This document shows positions 7,338-14,612 of a DNA stretch of 47,175 nt, piece after piece; position 1 is the first letter of the stretch; each line of letters begins with the position of its first letter. The notes beneath the pieces are model-generated. The model worked only from the letters and a program-made list of their open reading frames with translations, searched no databases and was not told where the DNA came from. The DNA comes from Mongoliibacter sp. (GTDB lineage: Bacteria > Bacteroidota > Bacteroidia > Cytophagales > Cyclobacteriaceae), in contig NZ_REBN01000118.1 in assembly GCF_007692705.1 (NCBI RefSeq), positions 1 to 47,175 on the forward strand. Direction: 5' to 3'. The position numbers and the translations under genes are program-made.

Positions 7338-8579
7338 CTAGGTTTCTTTGATGTCTGTTTTTAGCGCCCACTTCATCAAAGGACCGCTACTCATACTTGT
7401 TATTATTGCCATAATGACAAGTGCAACGAATAGTTTTTCATCAATCAGGTTATTTTCAAGAGCAATTAAACCGAGGATTATTTCCATAGCACCTCTTGCG
7501 TTCATTCCAAAACCTACTGCCAATGATTCTCTTACATTAAAACCACCTCTTGATGCTCCGTATCCACTTCCTATGATCTTTCCTGCGAATGAAATTGCCA
7601 GTACGGCCAATGTGAGCATCAGTTCAAAATTGGTGAAGAAATTTATTTTCAAGCCTATTGACACAAAGAATAGAGGTGCAAAAATATTATTGATAAACTG
7701 GTGTACGATTTCTTTTGCCCTTTCTGACATATGTTCAGAATCTCCCAAAGCTACTCCCAGGAGGAAAGCGCCAAAGATGGCATGAATGCCTAACCACTCG
7801 GTGAACGCTGCAGCCAAAAAACAAAATGCCATTGATAGAGACAATACCCCACCAGGCCAAGCTAATTTCTTATTGATCCATGGTAAGACCTTATTGATAA
7901 TAATCTTTCCCAAAGTCAACATGAAAAAAGTAAAAGCCAAGGTAATCCCAATGGTCTGGAAAAGCGAAAGGTTACTTCCTTTTCCCATAAAAGACAATAT
8001 GACAGAGAATATCAACCAACCGATAATATCATTTACCATGGCTGATGCAACGATAAGCATACCCATTTTTGTCTTGAATAAATCCAAATCCATAAGTATC
8101 CGGACCACTACTGGAAGGGCTGTGATAGACATTGCCGTACCCATAAATAAGGAGAAGAGTAATTTGTCTCCATCTGCCAAACCAAAGAATTCAGAAAAAT
8201 AATAGGGGAATACAAAGCCTAGGGCAAAAGGAACTACCAGACCTAAGAGACTAATACTTAAGGCTGATTTTCCTTGTGACCATACCAAGTGTAATTCGAC
8301 TTCAAGTCCTGCTATAAACAAAAGCAATACAACGGCGATTTGCACAAATCCATCCAAAGCAAGATTTGCACTTGGATTACTCATAAAGAGATATTCGTGA
8401 AAATCCGGCATCAGGGTGCCTAAGATGGTGGGCCCCAATAATATTCCAGCCAAAAGTTCCCCGACTACTGCAGGTTGCTTGAAACGTTGAGCTATTTCAG
8501 CAAAAACCCTTGCCAGCAGTAACATTGCTGCAAGCTGAAGAAACAGGTTTACTACATCCTGGTGTGATAAGTTTTCCAT
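7338..8579 (-). CDS. cation:proton antiporter, CPA family
   Basis: Membrane protein of 413 residues with about 12 hydrophobic segments, matching the Na+/H+ exchanger domain (PF00999). Seen: GELLAGILLGPTILG at the second helix, LLLFIAGLEVEL, and the discontinuous-helix motif MVND (N183, D184). The Asn-Asp version of this ion-binding pair is associated with electroneutral exchange, whereas Asp-Asp is found in electrogenic members; that assignment is inference. There is no C-terminal RCK/TrkA-N domain as in KefB/KefC. It lies 9 bp after a universal stress protein gene, a pairing that suggests nucleotide-controlled ion or pH homeostasis. Confidence 0.88.
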   Translation of the reverse strand: MENLSHQDVVNLFLQLAAMLLLARVFAEIAQRFKQPAVVGELLAGILLGPTILGTLMPDFHEYLFMSNPSANLALDGFVQIAVVLLLFIAGLEVELHLVWSQGKSALSISLLGLVVPFALGFVFPYYFSEFFGLADGDKLLFSLFMGTAMSITALPVVVRILMDLDLFKTKMGMLIVASAMVNDIIGWLIFSVILSFMGKGSNLSLFQTIGITLAFTFFMLTLGKIIINKVLPWINKKLAWPGGVLSLSMAFCFLAAAFTEWLGIHAIFGAFLLGVALGDSEHMSERAKEIVHQFINNIFAPLFFVSIGLKINFFTNFELMLTLAVLAISFAGKIIGSGYGASRGGFNVRESLAVGFGMNARGAMEIILGLIALENNLIDEKLFVALVIMAIITSMSSGPLMKWALKTDIKET

Positions 8580-8588
8580 AATTTCCTC

Positions 8589-9419
8589 TTATTTCTTTAC
8601 AATTAAAAGGTTGCATGGAAGATCACTTAGGATTTCTTCTAAATCATGGGGGAATAGTCTATGGAAAAAACCAAGGTTACCTTCATCTCCCACAATCAAT
8701 AAGTCTGCTTTCACATCAGTGGCAAACCTGGCCAATTCAATTGCCCATTTTCCACAAGTGATTTTTATACTGATTTTGAGATTTCCTTTATCCAGATGCT
8801 TGAGTATATTTTCAACGTAGGTGATTTCCTCGGATATAAGTTTCCGTCTTGTAGCCGCAATTTCATCTTCCCCTCCTTCACTTGCAGTGGCCATTTGAAG
8901 TCCATACATTTTTATTTCATTAGCGATATAAACCTGTTTCGCTTTGTCTTTTTTACACCAATTGAGTCCCTGCTCAATGACAAATGGAGTTTGTTCTTGT
9001 TGAGTGCCGTTGATTACCACTCTTTCAAAGGGCTCTGGCTTGATCATTGGTTCTATTAATACCAAAACAGAACATTTTGATTTTCTGATGATCTTCCTGG
9101 CAATGGACCCCAAATAATATTTGAAAAAACCTTCAGTTTTTAATGCGCCGGCAATTAATAGGTCTACATCGTTTTGATCACAAACCTTTAATATTTTTTT
9201 TGCAGGATTTCCTTCTTCCCAAAGTGTCTTTATATCCGTACCGATAAGACCTTGCTGTTCAATCAAATTCTGAAGCTTGCTTTCAGATTCTGAGGTTTTC
9301 TCTCCTACATGAATGAGCAAAAGTTCAGCACCAAAAATTGACTTTATTCTTTTTGCTTCTGCAAGGAGTGCCTCCATTCTTGGAGAAAAGGCTATGGCTA
9401 AGGCTATTTTAGAAAACAT
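8589..9419 (-). CDS. universal stress protein with two Usp domains
   Basis: Cytoplasmic protein of 277 residues with tandem UspA folds: the first from IALAIAFSPRMEALLAEA to SIARKIIRKSKCSVLVLIEP, the second from FERVVINGTQQ to LEEILSDLPCNLLIVKK. The ATP-binding G-x2-G-x9-G signature is recognisable in the first domain (GSIARK) and degenerate in the second (VGDEGNLGFF). The chosen ATG at 9419 begins MFSKIALA; the frame extends to a TTG at 9443, which I consider less likely. Translationally close to the downstream antiporter (9-bp gap), so probably one operon. Confidence 0.85.
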   Translation of the reverse strand: MFSKIALAIAFSPRMEALLAEAKRIKSIFGAELLLIHVGEKTSESESKLQNLIEQQGLIGTDIKTLWEEGNPAKKILKVCDQNDVDLLIAGALKTEGFFKYYLGSIARKIIRKSKCSVLVLIEPMIKPEPFERVVINGTQQEQTPFVIEQGLNWCKKDKAKQVYIANEIKMYGLQMATASEGGEDEIAATRRKLISEEITYVENILKHLDKGNLKISIKITCGKWAIELARFATDVKADLLIVGDEGNLGFFHRLFPHDLEEILSDLPCNLLIVKK

Positions 9420-9659
9420 ATCAATAGATTTTGATTGAGGCAAAATAGGGAATATTATGCTTTATTTATAACCACTTGACAAATGCTTTTCAAAAGCTTT
9501 GGTTTTTCTCCATTTATCCGTAGTTGACACCATTTAAAACCGACTGCTTCACTATCTACCAAGCACTTTTAATTAACCAACGATTTTTTGTAACATTATG
9601 CTTAAGATTGAACCTGAATAAAAGGTAAAATCCAATCAGAACTAAATCAAATATACTGT

Positions 9660-11270
9660 ATGAAGAAAATGTATTTATCACTGGTGGTGGGAGTAGGGAT
9701 GCTGTTTTCCTCCCAACCGACCGTGCTGGCACAGGGGGATTATCCCACACTCAACCAGATCACACAGAGACTTCAGGGCGTAGCTGGAAGTAGCACAGCT
9801 ACCCTTAATTCTCTTACCAAAACTGAAGGAGGCAAAGATGTTTGGGTATTGAAAATCGGAAAAGGGGACTTGGATAACAAGCCTGGAATAGCAGTTGTGG
9901 GTGGTGCTGAGGGCTTTCATGTCTTGAGTGTAGAGCTTGCCCTACAATTTGCCGAAAATCTTGTCAAAGAGAATGATGCCGCTTTAGAGAAAAATACTTT
10001 TTACATTTTTCCAAATATGTCACCTGATGCGTACGAGCAATACCATGCATCGTTGAAATATGAAAGAAGAGGCAATGCTACCAAAGTAGACCATGACAGA
10101 GACGGAAGGGTATCAGAAGACGGGTATGTGGACTTAAACAATGATGGCCTGATCACCATGATGCGGGTTGAAAGTCCAATGGGAGACTACATGCCTTCAG
10201 AAGATGATGAAAGGGTAATGGTCAAAGCCAATGTTTCAAAAGGACAAAAAGGCAGCTATGCTGTGTATCCTGAGAGCAGGGACAAGGATAAAGATGGGAA
10301 ATTCGGAGAAGACCTTGAAGAAGGGATTGCTTTCAATAGAAACCAAACTTACAAATTCCCAATCTTCACGCCATTGGCTGGTGACTTTGCTGTTTCTCAG
10401 GCTGAAAGTAGGGCTCTCTTGGATTATCTCTTTGAGCAGTGGAATATATTTGCTTTTGTGACTTTCAGTCCTGCAAATAACCTATCTGCGCCTTTGAAGT
10501 ATAATGCTGCTGATGCAAAGAAAAGAATCATTACTTCTATGTTAGAAAATGACGTGGCCATCAACAGTATGGTTTCTGACATGTATAATAATACTGTTTC
10601 CCAAAAAGCATTCAACCAAAACAACCAAGGTACGGATGGGGATTTTTTCCAATGGGCGTACTTTCATTTTGGTAGGTTGAGCTTTAGTACACCAGGATGG
10701 TGGGTGCCTGAGGTCAAAGGAGAAGAAGGAAAGTCTTCCTCAATTCCTGAAGTGAACTTTCTTGCCTGGGCTGCTGAAAAGAATATCGATGCATTTGTAC
10801 CTTGGGTTGAAGTAAATCATCCTGACCTTCCTAATCAAAAAGTGGAAGTAGGAGGGATCAAACCTTTTGTGATGTACAATCCTCCATTTGAAGAGGTTTC
10901 TGAGATAGCAAAAGAACATACAGATTTTATCCTGAAACTTGCGGAAGCAAGCCCAAAACTGGAATTCCACAACCTAGAGACTGAAAAATTGGGGAATGGG
11001 CTTACCAGAATCACTGCGGACCTCTTCAATAATTCTCCTTTACCTACCCATTCCGAAATGGGTGAGAAGTCAAGATGGTTAAGGAAAGTAAGGGTGGATA
11101 TCAATAAGGAAAGTAAAGACATCATGTCGGGAGATAAAATCAAACTGATTGACAAGTTGGGCGCATTTGAAAAAACTACCTTGAGCTGGATCGTCAAAGG
11201 TTCAGGAAATGTAGAAATCAAGGCAGGTGCTGCACATACCGGTATCGCAACTTTGAATGTGAAACTTTAA
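9660..11270 (+). CDS. secreted M14-like protein with destroyed zinc site (pseudo-peptidase)
   Basis: Protein of 536 residues with a signal peptide (cleavage near VLA/QGD, about residue 24), homologous over its length to the next gene. Ungapped comparison shows that the zinc-binding H-x-x-E is reversed to E84-G-F-H87, the third zinc His is Ser (S270) and the general-base Glu is Trp. It is therefore very unlikely to be a working M14 carboxypeptidase. Three DxDxDG loops (about 144-149, DLNNDG at 158-163, and DKDKDG at 208-213) are kept and probably bind calcium. A beta-rich C-terminal domain ends in GIATLNVKL. The next gene begins 13 bp later, so the pair is one operon. A role as a binding or partner protein is inference. 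Confidence 0.85.
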   Translation: MKKMYLSLVVGVGMLFSSQPTVLAQGDYPTLNQITQRLQGVAGSSTATLNSLTKTEGGKDVWVLKIGKGDLDNKPGIAVVGGAEGFHVLSVELALQFAENLVKENDAALEKNTFYIFPNMSPDAYEQYHASLKYERRGNATKVDHDRDGRVSEDGYVDLNNDGLITMMRVESPMGDYMPSEDDERVMVKANVSKGQKGSYAVYPESRDKDKDGKFGEDLEEGIAFNRNQTYKFPIFTPLAGDFAVSQAESRALLDYLFEQWNIFAFVTFSPANNLSAPLKYNAADAKKRIITSMLENDVAINSMVSDMYNNTVSQKAFNQNNQGTDGDFFQWAYFHFGRLSFSTPGWWVPEVKGEEGKSSSIPEVNFLAWAAEKNIDAFVPWVEVNHPDLPNQKVEVGGIKPFVMYNPPFEEVSEIAKEHTDFILKLAEASPKLEFHNLETEKLGNGLTRITADLFNNSPLPTHSEMGEKSRWLRKVRVDINKESKDIMSGDKIKLIDKLGAFEKTTLSWIVKGSGNVEIKAGAAHTGIATLNVKL

Positions 11271-11283
11271 AACCAACAAGACA

Positions 11284-13032
11284 ATGAAAATTAAAAATTG
11301 GATATATACAGCATTTATTGGTGCGGCAGTAAGCCTTACCGCTATACAGACGTCTGAGGCTCAGGTAGCACAAGACAGGTATTTCAGGGCATTAGGGACT
11401 CCTCATAATCCTAAGGTACAGGTTTCTTGGAACAGGTACCATACTAACCTTGCCTTAGAGGAAATCATGAGGGACATGGCCAAAAAGCATCCTAACTTAG
11501 TAAAGTTGGAAAGTATTGGCAAGTCTTATCAGGGGAATGACATTTGGGTGCTTACCGTTACTGATTTCAATCATGGTAAGGCTGATGAGAAACCAGCGAT
11601 GTGGATAGATGGAAACATTCACTCTAACGAAATACAGGGCACAGAATTCACGCTTTATACTGCTTGGTACCTAGCAGAAATGTATGGTGACCTGGAGTTT
11701 ATCACAGAATTGCTTAAAGACAAGACCTTCTATATAGCGCCTACGATCAATCCAGATGCGCATGATTATTTTATCAAAGAAGCCAATACACAAAACTCAC
11801 CGCGTTCGGGAATGATCGTGTTAGATAATGATGGAGATGGCTTAGCAGGCGAAGATCCATTTGATGACCTCAATGGTGATGGACATATCACTTACATGAT
11901 CAGAAAATCACCTACAGGAAGATTCATCAAAGATCAAAGAGACCCCAGGAAATTGATCATGGTTGCAGCTGACGAGCAGGGAGAATACGAAATGCTCGGT
12001 TATGAAGGTATTGACAGAGATGGCGATGGTATGGTCAATGAAGATGGAATAGGTTACTATGATCCTAACAGAGATTGGGGTTGGAATTGGCAGCCTGATT
12101 ATGTTCAGAGAGGTGCTTGGAAATACCCTTTCGCAGTACCGGAAAATAGGGCTGTGATGGAATTTGTGATGAAGCACCCGAATATTGCCGGTGCACAAAG
12201 TTACCACAACTATGGAGGGATGATATTAAGAGGGCCTGGTGCAGAAGAGGACCTAGGGACTTATAATGCAACAGACATAAGAATCTATGATGCTATCGCC
12301 AAAAAAGGTGAGGAGTTTATGCCAGGTTACAAATACTTAGTGGTATATAAAGACCTATATTCTGTATTTGGTGGTCAACTGGATTGGTTTTATGGTGGAA
12401 GAGGGATCTTTACCTATTCAAATGAGTTGATGACTTCTTACTTGTACTTCCATGAAAATGCAGGTAGGAATAATCAGGATGAGCAAATGAAGGTGGACAG
12501 GTACCTGACATTTGGTGATGCCTTTGTAAACTGGGAAGAATATGACCATCCGCAGTACGGTAGAATTGAAATCGGTGGTTTTAAAAAGAACTTCGGAAGG
12601 TTGCATCCAGGGTTCTTGATGGAGCAGGATGCGCATAGAAATTCCGCTTTTACCATTCTGCATGGTTACCATACGCCAAAGCTTTCCGTGTCTGAGGTCA
12701 AAGAAAATGACCTTGGTGGAGGATTAAAGGAAATTGTGGCAACTATCTATAATGAAAGGTTAATTCCTACTCATTCTAGTCAAGATTTGAAATACAAAAT
12801 AGCCAGACCGGATTATGTGAGTATTTCCGGAGCAAAAGTAGTGGCTGGATTTGTAGTGGAAGATGCGGACTTCAAGAAATACAAGGAACAAAAGGTAGAC
12901 CCTGAAAAAATCCATGTTGACAATATTCCAGGAATGGATGCTGTCAAAGTAAGATGGATTGTATCAGGTGGTGGAAATTACACCATCAATGTAGACTCTG
13001 AAAAAGGAGGAAAGGCTACTTGGAAAAAGTAA
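11284..13032 (+). CDS. secreted M14 family zinc carboxypeptidase
   Basis: Protein of 582 residues with a signal peptide (cleavage near SEA/QVA, about residue 26). The M14 catalytic set is complete: H113-S-N-E116, H308 in AQSYHNYGG and general base E381 in FTYSNEL. Three DxDxDG calcium-type loops (DNDGDG 181-186, DLNGDG 195-200, DRDGDG 244-249) are inserted between the first and third zinc ligands. A C-terminal beta-rich domain follows. The exported enzyme probably removes C-terminal residues from peptides or acts on cell-wall peptides; substrate unknown. Second gene of a two-gene operon with a degenerate paralogue, followed by a terminator. Confidence 0.9.
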   Translation: MKIKNWIYTAFIGAAVSLTAIQTSEAQVAQDRYFRALGTPHNPKVQVSWNRYHTNLALEEIMRDMAKKHPNLVKLESIGKSYQGNDIWVLTVTDFNHGKADEKPAMWIDGNIHSNEIQGTEFTLYTAWYLAEMYGDLEFITELLKDKTFYIAPTINPDAHDYFIKEANTQNSPRSGMIVLDNDGDGLAGEDPFDDLNGDGHITYMIRKSPTGRFIKDQRDPRKLIMVAADEQGEYEMLGYEGIDRDGDGMVNEDGIGYYDPNRDWGWNWQPDYVQRGAWKYPFAVPENRAVMEFVMKHPNIAGAQSYHNYGGMILRGPGAEEDLGTYNATDIRIYDAIAKKGEEFMPGYKYLVVYKDLYSVFGGQLDWFYGGRGIFTYSNELMTSYLYFHENAGRNNQDEQMKVDRYLTFGDAFVNWEEYDHPQYGRIEIGGFKKNFGRLHPGFLMEQDAHRNSAFTILHGYHTPKLSVSEVKENDLGGGLKEIVATIYNERLIPTHSSQDLKYKIARPDYVSISGAKVVAGFVVEDADFKKYKEQKVDPEKIHVDNIPGMDAVKVRWIVSGGGNYTINVDSEKGGKATWKK

Positions 13033-13049
13033 TATAAGGTAAAACACTT

Positions 13050-13079
13050 AAAACCGTCGGCAATGTCGACGGTTTTTTT
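13050..13079. terminator. bidirectional terminator between M14 operon and thioredoxin
   Basis: AACCGTCG (13052-13059), 7-nt loop, CGACGGTT (13067-13074), with seven T on the forward strand and a shorter T-run on the reverse. It serves the rightward M14 operon and probably the leftward thioredoxin gene. Confidence 0.8.
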
Positions 13080-13082
13080 ATA

Positions 13083-13388
13083 CTAAATAAATCCCTTAAG
13101 TGATTGTAGCAAATCTCTTTTGGTCATATAACCTCCCTTTCTCCAAAGAATTTTCCCATTTTTGAAAAGGATATAATGGGGGATGGACCTTACCCCAAAC
13201 TGTAAACTCGCCTGTGGGTTTTTGTCTACATTGAGTTTGAAAAGCTTTATTTTACCACCTAAATGATCTACCACTTCCTCTAAAACAGGCGTCATAGTTT
13301 GGCAGGGTGCACACCAATCGGCATAAAAATCAACCAATACCGCTGTACCAGGTTGCGCAATGATTTCTTTAAATTTCTTTTTTGCCAT
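13083..13388 (-). CDS. thioredoxin
   Basis: Thioredoxin-fold protein of 101 residues with the redox motif WCAPC (Cys 26 and 29), the strand VLVDFYADW before it, and the cis-proline in RSIPHYILF (P70). The active-site dipeptide is AP rather than the usual GP, which may shift its redox potential. The frame is open to an ATG at 13475 (130 residues), but that extension would start inside the terminator of the upstream skp operon and reads unlike thioredoxin, so the start at 13388 is preferred. General cytoplasmic disulfide reductase by family. Confidence 0.87.
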   Translation of the reverse strand: MAKKKFKEIIAQPGTAVLVDFYADWCAPCQTMTPVLEEVVDHLGGKIKLFKLNVDKNPQASLQFGVRSIPHYILFKNGKILWRKGGYMTKRDLLQSLKGFI

Positions 13389-13462
13389 AAGGTTCTGATT
13401 GACTAAAACATCAATGGGCAGCAATTCCTCAAATACCCCTTCCCAATATTGAATATAAAAAG

Positions 13463-13496
13463 AAAAAACCTGCATCCATTTAAGAAGGCAGGTTTT
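13463..13496 (-). terminator. terminator of the uppS-bamA-skp operon
   Basis: On the reverse strand, AAAACCTGC and GCAGGTTTT (13465-13473 with 13488-13496) form a 9-bp stem followed by a T-run. It lies 22 bp past the stop of the last skp gene. Confidence 0.75.
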
Positions 13497-13517
13497 GATT
13501 CGATTTATAATACTGAA

Positions 13518-14057
13518 TTACTGCTGTCTTGCAGGAACTTCAATCCCCAATTTAGCCAACACCAACTCAGTGAATTTATCATCGTCTCTTGTGTATAGCA
13601 ACACTGGAGCATTACCTGCTGTTTCAGAGAAAACATGGGTGTAATTGTTTTCTGCTGCTACTGCATTGATGGCATTGAACACTTTTTCCTGTACTGGCTC
13701 CAACAACTCCTGAAGTTTTCTCTGATAAGATGTCTGGGCATCTTGCTCATACTTCTGAACTTCTTGTTGTTGCTTCTGAAGCTCATTCACTTTTTGGTTT
13801 CTGGCTTCTTCAGTCATGGTCTGAGCAGACTGCTCATAAGCCTGTACTTTTCTTTGAAAATCCTGAGCTTTTGTTTGGATGTTGGTTTGAAGCTGAGATT
13901 GGTAGTCTTGAATATCGGCACCTATCTGCTCCATTTCTGGCATAAGGTCCATAATCAATTCAACATTGGTATAACCAATTTTCAAATCTTGTGCCTGAGC
14001 TACAAATCCTATGCAAAACAAAGCAATTGCGGAGAGGACAACTTTTACTTTCATCAT
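13518..14057 (-). CDS. OmpH/Skp-family periplasmic chaperone (distal copy)
   Basis: Exported protein of 179 residues: signal peptide ending VAQAQ at about residue 23, then the OmpH start LKIGYTNVELIMDLMPEMEQI, a long Gln/Glu/Lys-rich coiled-coil (about 45-120) and a C-terminal KVFNAINAVAAENNYTHVFSE segment typical of the family. Skp/OmpH trimers hold unfolded outer-membrane proteins in the periplasm for the Bam complex. It is 21 bp downstream of a second, diverged skp gene and of bamA, the standard Bacteroidota arrangement. Last gene of the leftward operon. Confidence 0.9.
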   Translation of the reverse strand: MMKVKVVLSAIALFCIGFVAQAQDLKIGYTNVELIMDLMPEMEQIGADIQDYQSQLQTNIQTKAQDFQRKVQAYEQSAQTMTEEARNQKVNELQKQQQEVQKYEQDAQTSYQRKLQELLEPVQEKVFNAINAVAAENNYTHVFSETAGNAPVLLYTRDDDKFTELVLAKLGIEVPARQQ

Positions 14058-14078
14058 TTTTAGTTCTATTTTTAATAT

Positions 14079-14612
14079 TTAGTTTTCAATTCCTAATTCT
14101 TGGAGGACAAATTCCGAGTAATCATGCCTTGGGTCTGTGTAGATCATCGTGGGTCCTGCCGCTTTGTCAAAGAGCACTGCCAATCTAAATCTCTTACACA
14201 CCTTGTCTATGGCATCAAAGATAATGGACTGTAGTGGCTGCATCAGTTCCATCTGTTTCTGGTAATATTGGCCATTAAGACCAAATACCCTGTTGTTAAA
14301 TGCCACTGCTTCTTTTTCTTTTTCTTTTATGGCTTCCAACCTTTCTTGATACATCTCTTCTGTCAACAGTACTTCTTCAGCTTTCAGACTGGATTTCATC
14401 TCTTTGATTTCTTGATCCAAATTTTGTGCCTCTTTTTTCCATTGGTCTTTTAATGCCTCCAGTTCATCCTGAACGAGTTTATAGTCAGGATGTTTGTTCA
14501 GAAGAAATTCCGAGTCGACATAACCGAAAGTCTGAGCCTCAGTATGCTGCGTAAGCATCATACTTTGGAATAAGACGCACAAAATTAACAATTTAAATGA
14601 TTTTTGCATCAT
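14079..14612 (-). CDS. OmpH/Skp-family periplasmic chaperone (proximal copy)
   Basis: Exported protein of 177 residues with signal peptide (cleavage near TEA/QTF, residue 26), the OmpH opening FGYVDSEFLLNKHPDYKLVQDEL, a coiled-coil rich in Lys and Glu, and the C-terminal FDAIDKVCKRFRLAVLFDK. It is diverged from its downstream neighbour, so the two probably form distinct chaperones. The ATG shares one base with the bamA stop codon (TAATG), indicating coupled translation. Client handover to BamA is inferred from family and position. Confidence 0.9.
   Translation of the reverse strand: MMQKSFKLLILCVLFQSMMLTQHTEAQTFGYVDSEFLLNKHPDYKLVQDELEALKDQWKKEAQNLDQEIKEMKSSLKAEEVLLTEEMYQERLEAIKEKEKEAVAFNNRVFGLNGQYYQKQMELMQPLQSIIFDAIDKVCKRFRLAVLFDKAAGPTMIYTDPRHDYSEFVLQELGIEN

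Noticed and set aside
13389-13475. 29-residue N-terminal extension of thioredoxin
   Set aside because: It begins within the terminator hairpin of the upstream skp operon and lacks resemblance to thioredoxins.
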